Shown here: one piece after another, positions 10,567 through 27,964 of the stretch
Layout: every line of letters starts with the position of its first letter
Numbering within the stretch: position 1 is the first letter of the stretch
Assembly: GCA_051294375.1 (NCBI GenBank)
Contig: CM119266.1
Span: 21,705,875-21,769,874, forward strand
Direction of reading: 5' to 3'
Source: Paraspadella gotoi
Taxonomy: Eukaryota; Chaetognatha
Length of the DNA: 64,000 nt
Position numbers and translations under genes: made by a program
Notes under the pieces: model-generated
Database searches by the model: none
The model's input: the letters and a program-made list of their open reading frames with translations, nothing else
What the model was told of the DNA's origin: nothing

Positions 10567-13500
10567 TCATACGAAATAATAGTTGTAACGAGGATCATTC
10601 ACGGCTTTATTTTGATGCCATACATTTTTCTTGCTGTTAAGCCCATCATTTGGTTCCACTGGAGTTAACAAAGCTCCTAAATTATAAAAAAGTAGAGGCA
10701 ATAAATCAATGTTACTTAGAGGGGTATCAATATTCATTGGAAATACCAATTGGTTTTACCTTGCGCCTCTTGAAGAATTCTCATTCTGGGTCCCATTGGA
10801 ATGCCAAGACGTTGCAATCTTTCTTCACTAATATAAGGCAACTCTACCATGCCTATTTTTTCTTCTTCGAATTGCCGCAAGTAGCGTTCGTAACCCAGCT
10901 TTTGTAAAAACAATCCCAGTAAGGGTGGTTCCTCTCCAAAGAACTTTGTCAATTTGTGGACCCTTTAAAGATATTAAAAAAAATGACGTAAATTATGAAT
11001 TGTACTGTATATACATTACACTATATATACAAACCTGTGCGGATTTGCCAGTGAAGCAACCCAAGTAGATGTCGACCTTTCGTTTGAGCTCAGAAGCAAT
11101 TTTTTCTCTGGTTCAATTTCGTGCGATTTCATTTCCTTAAAATTTAACAAACAAATAAAGTAATATCCTTATACAACTTAAACCTGTCATCCCTTTCACC
11201 TCACCATCAAAGTTTGTTTAATGGCCTCGATATCTTGACACAACAAGTGCTGCGAACGAAGTTCCGACGATAAATGAGCGACGGACCTGGCTAAAGTCAC
11301 AACGTGACCTTCGAGCCTCGCCAGTCGCTTCAGACTTTTGTGGTGCAACCTCGTAGCCCTAACGTCATCGTCGCTCCCGGCGGATTCGCCGCCGCTCTTT
11401 CCCCCGCTTCCGATCAAATCCTTAACGTTTTTGTAAATTGTCTCCATGGCTACGAGCTGTTGTCGCAAAACAGCGCTTTCTTCATTGGAAGGGAGGCGGG
11501 AATCGATGGTGGCACCTCCGACGGAGGAATCGTCTGCAGTCGTCTCGTCACCGGGTTCGAATCCCGGTCGTGGTAATATTTTTTTTAAATCGATTCTGTC
11601 TGGCAGCAAGTGAGAAGAGTGACGGGTGGCGGAGGAGCCCGGGTTACGAGAACGGTCGTTTTTTAGCTCAGAACCTGTTATAAGTAGATAGAGTAAAGAT
11701 TAATCAAAAGAATGAATGATTTTTTTTTCATTTGAGCAGTACGAGTAAGAGAACCTTGAAGCAAATCCGGAGGCGGTCCTTTATTGATAGTCTCATGAAC
11801 GAAGGAACTTTCCACAGCGCGATTGTTTTTTCGCGAAGGTTTGGACGAACGGTTATCAAGCGACTGACGCCCGTTCGGCGGATGGGCGTAATGAGGAATT
11901 TCAATTGGAGGATTTCTAAGTAATAAAAACAAAACGAGTTGAGCAAAGTGAACCGGATTTTTCGTCGGTTGACTTCGAAAATCACCTGTCGAGATTTGGC
12001 GATTCTGGAGGAGTATCCCCGGGGGACAATGGTGGCAGCGGTGGAGTTACCGAAGACCCCACAGAACTGACATAAGTAACAAAACATTGAAGGATATAAC
12101 TTTAATATTGGTTACAAATTTTTGGCAAATCTGCCAATTCATAAACAAGGAAATATTAACATATTAACATTCCGAAGACGAAAACTAACCTCGGAGACGG
12201 AGGATATAATCTAAACGCTTCTTCCATCTGATGGTCAAGGCAGTTAAGAGAACTGGCGCTCGAGCCACCGGTGCTTCCCAAACTGCCCCGAAACCGAGGA
12301 CCTCCAAAACTATCCAAGCCTTCGAAGCGAAATTGATTATCGTCGACGCGGTGTGAGCGCTTCGACTTTTTTTGATTCTCGCGAGTATGGCCAGAGCTTG
12401 TGGGCTGTATGTCCATCGGCTGGGATCTAGATTTATAAAATAGAATGTAATTATATGTAGATTGGCCTTAAAATCAAATAGTTACTGTTTGATCGATCTT
12501 TGTCGTATATCCCCGGAAGACTCCTCGAAAGTCATCGTTGGAGCAGTCAGGGTCGTGTTTACAGTTATGTCCAGCGACGACGCAGTGGCGTCTACGCCGT
12601 AAGACGTCTCGTTGGTCGTCGTTTGTAAGTTTCCATTGACGTCCGCGTCGCCACGATGACGATGAGCGTGATTCTCCAAAGCGGACGGAACGTAACCCGA
12701 ATTTTCTTTTAGGAAAAACCAATTAGCGGAGCGTTATCTTTCATCATATGGAAAAAATTATTCAATATTCATGCTAAATAAACCTGCAGTTGTATAATCA
12801 AGGTGAAAGCGCGTGGAATTATGTGCGTGTTCCACCAACGATTCTTCACTGTTGCCTTTCAGTAAATCTTTTAACTGCTCCTCCATTGACGGGAAAGACG
12901 TGCTGGGTTTGGCCGATGGCCGCGATTTTGAAGACAATTGCAATTTAGATTCGAGAACGTTTGGGGCGCTTACGTTTTGCTTTCCTGTGAAGAAATAAAA
13001 AAATGTTGGATGCGAAAAAATTGAAAATTAGATTTTCAGCATTAACCTTTGAAGTCGTTAGTCAGCAAGTTTTGTTTTAATCTCATCTTTCTTTGCTCTA
13101 CAGACATTTTTGACATCTGTGTGCAAGACACTGATGGAACTCGAGAGACGTTAGTTGTTCCTGAACAAAGAGATAATTAGGTTTATTAATTATGATTTTA
13201 TAAATTAAATAATATGTAATAATATGTAATAATATAATTAAAAAATATGTACCGAAAATATACCTTTTTGATTTATCCCAGGGGTAAGATCTAGCATGGT
13301 TCCCGGCAACATATCCAATGAAGAATTCGTCGTGTAACCGCCTCCTGAAAATAAGCATTTGACGGAAAATAGTGCAACATAAAAAAAAAAATTTAAAGTA
13401 AAGGGAATTACCTAACGTTGTTGAATTTCTTGCTCCATAGAAAGAACTTGTGTTATTGTCTTTGTTAAAGGTAAAGTTGGAATCGGTCAAAGCAGATGCG

Positions 13501-15676
13501 TGAATGGAAGAATTTTGAGACATGGACGGATTTGAAGATAAATAGGACGCTGTAAAAAAATGGATAATAATGATTAATGAAAATAATAATTTAAGGAGAA
13601 ATTTGAAATTTAATTACTCATAAAGTCTTTGGTAATTACCGGAATGATTAAAAGATTCAGAAGGTAGATGGGACCCTCCTAAAGAGGAGGAAGACATCAT
13701 CATCGAGTTATGATAGCGGATGACAGAGTTCCCATTGGGATCGTAGGCGTCTTTGATGCAACGCACAAGAGCAGCGCAGGATGAAGGATCTCCGCGGCAA
13801 ACTTCCTCCGTCAACTCGTTCTCGCTCTGAATTAAGAAGTCGTTCCGCATTTCATCATTTAAATTGCAAAGAGAATCCGATTGGTTTCTTCTGAAGGTAA
13901 CATCTACCTGCGGCAGCGCGAGGCCCTTCCCCCGAAGAAACTCGATGGCGTTAATGATGTTTTCATGTTTCTGTTGCGGCGACATGACGCGCGATTCCAC
14001 GAGATTAGGGATACACTCCCCAGCGAGAATCTCGATCAAAGTTGGCAGCGTCGAGCCGTCCGAAACCGATTTAGATACCTCCGTTGCCTTTTAGAGAAAT
14101 TAAAAAGAAAATTAATGTTAGCAGGTGTACTAAAGTTGGAGACTAAGTAGTAAAAATAACTAAAAAAATTATACCTGATAAGGAATTCCCTGAGATCTGA
14201 AAATCCCATTCATCCAGGACAGAAGCCCATGAACATTCGATACAGGATTCAACCTTGTTCCCAGTGTCCCTGATTCAGCTCGATTCCGATGAGCAATGAG
14301 ATCGGCGGCGAAGTGACGAGGATGTGTCGGCGCCGAAACTGGACGCAATTCCTTGTCGTAGCGAGATGCGTACGAGTCCTACAAAGAAACGTTTTGATAA
14401 TTCGTAATCAAGATAGTATAGTGGACTAAAATCCACTAACCGTTCATCAGTGGCCATTGGTGCGGAGGCAAGTCATTCGCCTCCCAACCCAAAGGTCCGG
14501 GGTTCTAGCCCGGTGGTCGTCTGGCAGTTAAGAGGGACGGGGCGCTTAACCCGCCTGTAACATGGTGTTACAGCCTGATCCGAAGCTCAGGGACTGCTTA
14601 TATTGAACGGTTCTGTCATTAACACTTATCAATAATTACTGTCTCTTCATTGGTGAGCCCGACTTCCGAACACAACAGCAACAACAACACTTTCAGGCGA
14701 CATGCCTCAACCTGGCGATGCACTTTCCGCCCACAACACATTAGGCGACATGCCTCAACTTGGTGACGAACATTCCACCAACAACAATTCACTGAAGAGA
14801 CACAACAGACATCTTCCTATGGGAGGGGGGGATGTATAGTGGACTAAAATCCACTAACCGTTCATCAGTGGCCATTGGTGCCGGAGGCAAGTCATTCGCC
14901 TCCCAACCCAAAGGTCCGGGGTTCTAGCCCGGTGGTCGTCTGGCAGTTAAGAGGGACGGGGCGCTTAACCCGCCTGTAACATGGTGTTACAGCCTGATCC
15001 GAAGCTCAGGGACTGCTTATATTGAACGGTTTCTGTCATTAACACTTATCAATAATTACTGTCTCTTCAATAGAAAATAAGTACATTGTATATCACTCGA
15101 AGATTAAACCTGAGTTTTATCGTGGGTGAGATCAAAAGGGTTTAGAGAAGATGAGGACCATTCGCCACCGAATTGAACCGACGTAGGGGTATCCTTTGAG
15201 TACATAACCTGAAACCAAAGGCAGCACCGATGAAAACTAGAATAAACAAAACGATCGTACAAAATACATTGATTCAGCATTTATTGTAAAATGAGCGGAA
15301 TTTTGCCAAGATTAACTAACAATACTAAAGAAATCGCTTACATGAAAATGCTAAAATTCATACAGCGACTTAACTGCTCTGTTACCCCAGCTTTAAGTAC
15401 CTTAGCGATTCCCTGAGAAGCCCCCGAGGCCGCTCCTTTGAAAAACGTATGGACTTTTCTCGAGACTGAATGGTTACTTTCAGGCGTCTGTCCTTCATTT
15501 GTCCATGAAGCTTGGCGCGGGGGAGGGGGCCCGTCTTCGATTCTTTCAAAGGGTTTCTCCATTGTATTTGTAGATCCTAGAAATTAAATCAAAGAAATTA
15601 AATGAATAAAAGATGAAAGGAAAACAAAACAAAAATACTGACCTGAGCCTGAGGAATATTTGGGCCTCATATTCAT
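10567..15676 (-). CDS. CH-domain plus C-terminal SAM-domain scaffold protein, 1,030 aa, family not recognised
   Basis: The start MNMRPKYSS at 15676 follows an in-frame stop. A calponin-homology-like domain lies at about residues 150-245 (LLSWMNGIFRSQG, LPTLIEILAGE, KHENIINAIEFLRGKGLALP). Next comes a long Ser/Asn/Pro-rich region, then a short coiled coil (RLARLEGHVVTLARSVAHLS, about 840-890), then a SAM domain (about 930-990: LGLFLQKLGYERYLRQFEEE, RLQRLGIPMGPRMRIL). The protein ends NYYFV. Exons (minus): 15643-15676, 15386-15576, 15110-15208, 14175-14378, 13640-14087, 13412-13549, 13264-13344, 13047-13160, 12784-12984, 12486-12705, 12190-12426, 11986-12066, 11755-11915, 11205-11674, 11035-11135, 10760-10962, 10567-10676. 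All 17 join in phase. CH domains usually bind actin or microtubules and SAM domains oligomerise, so a cytoskeletal adaptor role is inference. A transposable element sits in the third intron. Confidence 0.85.
11551..11583 (+). other. tRNA T-arm-like sequence with oligo-T, embedded in a coding exon
   Basis: The plus strand carries a perfect 5-bp stem CCGGG/CCCGG around loop TTCGAAT (a B-box match). It is followed by TCGTGGTA and then eight T, like the 3' half of a tRNA gene. No D-arm, A-box or matching 5' acceptor strand lies upstream, so it is not a functional tRNA. On the minus strand it is open and in frame within the exon 11205-11674 of the CH-SAM gene, encoding PRPGFEPGDE. Confidence 0.75.
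14417..14649 (+). repeat. Left terminal direct repeat of the TRIM-like element
   Basis: 233 bp, ending CTCTTCA. It holds an A-box-like TGGCCATTGG (14451-14460), a hairpin GGAGGC/GCCTCC (14464-14484), and a T-arm-like hairpin CCGGG-GTTCTAG-CCCGG (14497-14513). The order and spacing resemble a tRNA of about 75 nt, so the repeat may carry an RNA polymerase III promoter. Confidence 0.75.
14695..14787 (+). repeat. Two tandem ~46-bp units inside the TRIM interior, within a 45-codon ORF
   Basis: The two units share AGGCGACATGCCTCAAC and (T/C)GG(T/C)GA(T/C)G around it, and diverge at several positions. An ORF from 14701 to the TAG at 14838-14840 encodes 45 residues beginning MPQPGDALSAHNTLGDMPQL. 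It may be a vestige of a gag-like frame or chance; I cannot assign a function. Confidence 0.5.
14835..15069 (+). repeat. Right terminal direct repeat of the TRIM-like element
   Basis: 235 bp. It matches the left repeat except for one extra C after TTGGTGC and one extra T in ACGGTTTCTG. It carries the same tRNA-like module. Confidence 0.75.
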
Positions 15677-17699
15677 GATCACTTAATATTCACTCTAATA
15701 GTCAAGATTTCGCATTGCATCGCATTGCATTTTGCCCACACCGTAAGCGCGATAATACGAGTCAAAAAACGTAGACGAATACCAGAAGTTATTGCATTTC
15801 TTTATTATAAATTTTATAAAACATACATAAAATAAAGGTTTACTAAGATTTGTGCTGCAGATTTCGGGCGGTTAAGATGCTAACAGGAGCTGCAGTGACG
15901 CCGGTCAGCTGCGGTCTGCAGCTGCCTTTGCCGCAGCCATTTCCTTTTTTCCCTTCCTCGTCCCTCCTCTTCCTCTCATCTATTCGATGATGTTTTTCTG
16001 ATGGAAAAACAAATGAACACAGAGGAAAATGGACATTTGCGCAAATTGCATTGTGCTTTTTGCTTATGATATGGTTCTGGAAAGCGTCCCGAATTTAAGT
16101 GTACAGATATGCAGAGGTTATTAATGATGTTTATGAAAGATTGAAGAGTCTGGTTTTAATGGGCGCCAAACCTGCAGCGGTGTCACCATGTCTAATGTTT
16201 ATGTAGTACAGAGCTTTGAATATGGCGGCAAACCGGTGCCTACCGGTGGGTTACTCGTTCCGTCCCACTTTCTACACTGAGCAACTGAGGCGCAGCGGCG
16301 GAATTCGACAGAAAATAATATAGTAGATAAATAATGCATTGTTTATCATTTGAAAAAAACATTTGACGCCTATAGTTTATTAGTTGAGTGTTATGAACTC
16401 GGAGATTAGACTGTAGCTATAATGTCTTAATAGTTAATACTTAATAATAATCATAAAGATAATAAATAATGACAAGAAAGATTTCACAATGTTCTTGACT
16501 ATTTTGTGACTCAAATATGAATACTCATTGAATTCTGAATAGTGTATAAAGATTTTTGACATTTCTATCTTTTAACCATAATAAGAACGAACATCAGTCT
16601 CGTAATATAATGATCAATATATGTTTAATTCAGCAAAATTGAATTATTTTATTAGTTGCACTATAGAATCGGAGTTAAGAGTACTCGAACATGGAACAAG
16701 TTAGTTCGAAGATCTTTAATATATCGAAAATCTGAATCAAAACACAACTATATTAGACCCTTGACAAAGATAAACAAAATCATATATGAGTTATCTGATT
16801 CTTTATAGCTGGTGGCTAGAGAATAGGTGAATGATTGTAATACTAATAGAAAAAACATATGGCAGATACTAACTGTTCTATGTTCAATCGAATGATTTTA
16901 AAAAATAAGCTAGTACCTAAAAAACTTCTTGGTTAACTGATTAATCCGCTAAAGTAAAGATTGATTTGTTACCGATGTAAAATTTCATGTAAAATTTTAG
17001 CTTCGTTGTTCTTTTGTGCGTATCATTTCGTGCCTCATAGCGATCCTTTAATCCAGTTATCATAGCAACGACTGTTGCTTTTAGTTTCAAATTCATAGAG
17101 ATGATATCGATTTGCGGAATAATACTTAATATATTTCGTGTTATCAAGTTATTTTTAAATGGATTATTTTTCAAAAACTTTTTTATTTCGCTTGCTACTT
17201 TTTTAAATTTGTTTTTCTTTATTTCCCTCAAAAAGAATTCTTTTTTACGTCTTTCAAAAAGTTTATTTTATAAGTTTTTGCTCATATATGCATTTTAAGT
17301 TTCTTAGTTCTTGCTCTGTTTCATAATAACTTAAAGAAGAGCAGAGCTCGCAATTTCTCCCACAAACCTGCCTTTTCTTGAAGTTCAAAGAAATTTCATG
17401 ACATGAATTTAGACCGCTGAATCTTTTTTTCGTTTTACTCCAACACGAAATATCTTTTTCTTATTGATTTTTTTTTCTAGAAATCCGACCTTCATATAAC
17501 TTTGTTTTGTTATTTTTATTTATTTAAGAAAATGTAAAGCCTCGAATACATAGGAATATGAGATTAAAAGACAGTCTACGGCCCTTTTTTAAATCCGGAT
17601 AATGATAAAGATTTTATAAAATTAATAAGAAAATTTGTTAAAAAATAAAAATAAAAACAACGGGTGAACCCGAAGTGAACCCCACCCCGTAAAAAAGCA
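15677..17699. other. Intergenic region between divergent CH-SAM and coiled-coil genes
   Basis: About 2 kb separates divergent starts. It should hold both promoters. The 15860-16290 part is relatively GC-rich, with several GCAGCTGC-type E-box-like words and a GAATATGGCGGC word resembling a YY1 site near 16220. The rest (16320-17690) is AT-rich and featureless. No coding exon is convincing. Confidence 0.5.
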
Positions 17700-25201
<7,502 letters not shown>

Positions 25202-26288
25202 GAGATATAAGCACAATTTTTGACAATTCTTACCGAATATGTGCCATACATAATTAAGGAAGACTTTTAACAGCAGAAAACCAAATATTAATTTTATTGT
25301 GCTTGCACTTGCATTTAACGCATTTATTCCGTTTAATATTATTTTCACTCATATTTTATTTCAAATTGCCATCTTTAATTGTAATAAAATATTTTTTTTA
25401 GAATTTATATAAAGAGAATATTTTATTCTCTTTCTTCTTGTCTAGTCATATGTTTAATTCAAATTTCATTTTAAAAACGGATAGAATACAAAACTATGTG
25501 AAATTAAGCATGTTTAAAACCCAGACTCTTTACATTCGTTTTATAAGTGTATATGTACTATTATGTAATAAACTTTGTCATTGGATGTTGTAATGGAACA
25601 AACCGATTGCTTTGCCTTGTACTGCATTCCTGTTATTTACTCTTACAATTTTAATAATTAACATTTCCATAGCCTGACAATATTTTGTCTATATTTTATA
25701 ACGAGATAAGAATTGAATAAAATTACCTATGTTCATTTTTTTTAATTTTCACTACGCAAAGATTAAGAGTATAAGTAGTAGAATTATCTTAAGTTTAAAA
25801 AAGAAAAAAACGCAGCTCCAGTGTTGTACAAAAGCATTATAATTAATTAGTTAATTTATTTAGAAACATGAAAAAAAATAGAGCTATTCTGTCAATTTAA
25901 AAAATAAGAGGAATGTCCTAGGTAATGAAATTGGTACAACCAATATAAAAATTATCCATTTATTTAAGTAAGCTATCTTGCCCCTGACTTTGGACAGGCT
26001 TTGGTGTTTTAAGGCCTCCATCACTCTTACAAGATAATGCAAGCTATAATTGTAACCAAAGGATCAATTTTGAAGTCTTTAACGCTATGAAATGTTTACC
26101 GTGTTTAAACGACGTAGCTAAAAAATCATGTTGGAATTAACTACGTATAATTTAACATAACATAACATACAGCAACATTAACTTTTATTTATCAAACAAT
26201 ATACATAAATTAAACGAAATTCAACTTCCAAAGGCTTTTCACATGTAAGATTGTTTTTATTTTCAAAAATATTTTAATTATTAGAAGT
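25202..26288. other. Convergent 3' region between coiled-coil gene and cytochrome c
   Basis: The two genes end facing each other 1.09 kb apart. The region is very AT-rich, with several AATAAA-type polyadenylation signals (for example near 25384 and 25567 on the plus strand). I see no coding exon or RNA gene. Confidence 0.55.
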
Positions 26289-26739
26289 TCAAGCCTTTGT
26301 AGAGCTCTCCAAATAAGCAATAAGATCTTCTCTCTCTTTTTTCTTTTTAATTCCTAAAATAGAAAAAAATTAAAAAATAATATAAAAAGTAATAGGTAAT
26401 TTAAAGTGGAACAAACCTGCAAAAACCATCTTCGTTCCAGGGATGTACTTCTTGGGATTTTGCAAGTAAATTTCGAGTGTGTCTTCGCCCCAGATTATAC
26501 CTGTTCAAAGTAAAAAACCCAAATTATTTTTTCTTTATCAGAAATTCAACAATAAAACTAATTGTTCGACCTTTTTTAATGTTGGCTTCCGAGTATGGGA
26601 ATCCAGGTGCTCCGCCGGTTTGTCGGCCCCAAAATCCATTGAGATTAGGTCCAGTCTTGTGCTTCCCTCCTGCCTCCACTGTGTGACATTGGGAGCATTT
26701 TTGCACGAAAATCTTTTTTCCCTTTTCAACGTCTCCCAT
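26289..26739 (-). CDS. CYCS: Cytochrome c, somatic type
   Basis: Mitochondrial intermembrane electron carrier between complexes III and IV, also an apoptosis trigger in animals. The three exons 26571-26739, 26417-26500 and 26289-26353 join in phase to give exactly 105 residues, the usual animal length. Landmarks: the haem-binding motif CSQCH after [50 protein letters not shown], the axial methionine in PGTKMVFAG, and [10 protein letters not shown] near the C-terminus. The introns fall after ANIKKG and after MVFAG. Tryptophan in GFWG replaces the more common phenylalanine of the family. No signs of a pseudogene: it is intron-bearing and intact. Confidence 0.98.
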
Positions 26740-27964
26740 GTTTATTTTCGAAAACGATTTTCACGTATCAATACGTCGATGTCAGATCTAAATCAAAAAG
26801 AAATTTTCCGAACGACTTAAATGTTTTTGTCACGTTAGTTTTCTGGTTTAAGGAAATTATGACCACAGGCCAAGTCTAAGATGAGATGATGAAATATATG
26901 AAATCAAAAGAAAGAAGTAAGAATGTGTGGATTTCAAAAGAATCGAAAAGGGTTAATCACGTTAATCACGTTAAAATATGGTTCACAGAACACTCGAAGG
27001 CAAGAAAAAACTTGAGCAATCGCTGACGACACTACCAAACATTCGGCAAGTCTTGAAAAGATTTTCAACTACTATTTGACGTTAGAATAAGATGCAAAAG
27101 TATATAATTAATTTCGTTCCACAAGTCGTCGGACAAGCAAAGAAAAAATGTAAAAAATTGAAACAAAAAAATGTCTACTTTGAAAGCAAAACTACACGCT
27201 GTAGGTTCTTCTTTCGCGTTTCAAAACTGACCTTGTGGTTGAGAATGAGGATTCAACATCGAGGCTTTCCTCGATCGTATTACCGAGCGGGTACATGGCT
27301 GCAAGATTCGGCAACGTGATGCAAGGCCGTTGCTAAGCAGACTGTTTTTCAATCTGCAGTAATAATGGCAATTAAACGAGGGTTAAGCTAAAGGTTAGGA
27401 TTTATTATTTTTCACGTATTTGAAAACGTTTAAGCATAACAAATACAAGTTATAACTTATATGGGCTTTTAAATTATTTTGATTCTTTCAGTTTCAAGGA
27501 GACTCAATTTGGGATACATACAGAAAGTGAAGCTTATGCGATATTTATTATATTAAATATGAATTGTTTCCTCTATTCCTCAAACAGTTGGACGTATTCA
27601 TTTGCGTAATGCGTATTTGACAATGAAAGTTGACCAGGGAAGATAGCAATATTAAATATTTGCTACATAATTTTTTTATGGCTAACACAGCATTAGTTCT
27701 ATTGAAAACACACGTATTCAATGGATTATAATTTTTTTTCTGAACCTTACCAATTGTCTAACTGGTTAGACGTAATCTCGGAGCATGAAACTCAAACAAG
27801 TTTGATCGCATGATCAAGTTGGTCGAAGGAAGAGCATAGGTACGGATCAGAGGAAAAAGTAAATACTGTAGTTGGCCTGGGATTCATTTTGCTTTTAAAA
27901 ATAAATACAATATGCTTTACTTGAACTTAATTGTCTATTTCTTTATGAAAATGAATTCATAAAA
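26740..27964. other. Divergent intergenic region between cytochrome c and acyltransferase gene
   Basis: About 1.2 kb that should include both promoters. A repeated gttaatcacgttaatcacgt word lies near 26953-26968. I see no coding exon. A small ORF at 27092-27319 has no recognisable features and is probably chance. Confidence 0.45.

Larger units (their letters stand above)
14417..15069 (+). mobile_element. Terminal-repeat retrotransposon in miniature (TRIM-like) in a CH-SAM intron
   Basis: Two direct repeats (14417-14649 and 14835-15069) are identical except for two single-base indels. They flank a 185-bp interior. One base after the left repeat is TGGTGAGCCCGACTTCCG, a candidate primer-binding site starting with TGG. 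Just before the right repeat is a polypurine run (14821-14832). The four bases ATAG flank both ends (14413-14416 and 15070-15073), a possible target duplication. Each repeat contains a tRNA-like module. No reverse transcriptase is present, so the element would be non-autonomous. A tRNA-derived SINE pair is the alternative. The near identity of the repeats suggests a recent insertion. Confidence 0.7.

Noticed and set aside
11551-11583. Functional tRNA gene on the plus strand
   Set aside because: Only the T-arm, a 3' acceptor-like strand and oligo-T are present. No D-arm, anticodon arm or pairing 5' acceptor lies upstream, and the region is coding on the other strand.
14441-14517. Stand-alone tRNA gene inside the left terminal repeat
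   Set aside because: The anticodon-arm-like hairpin has a 9-nt loop, the acceptor strands do not pair well and the same sequence recurs in the right repeat. Treated as a tRNA-like module of the mobile element.
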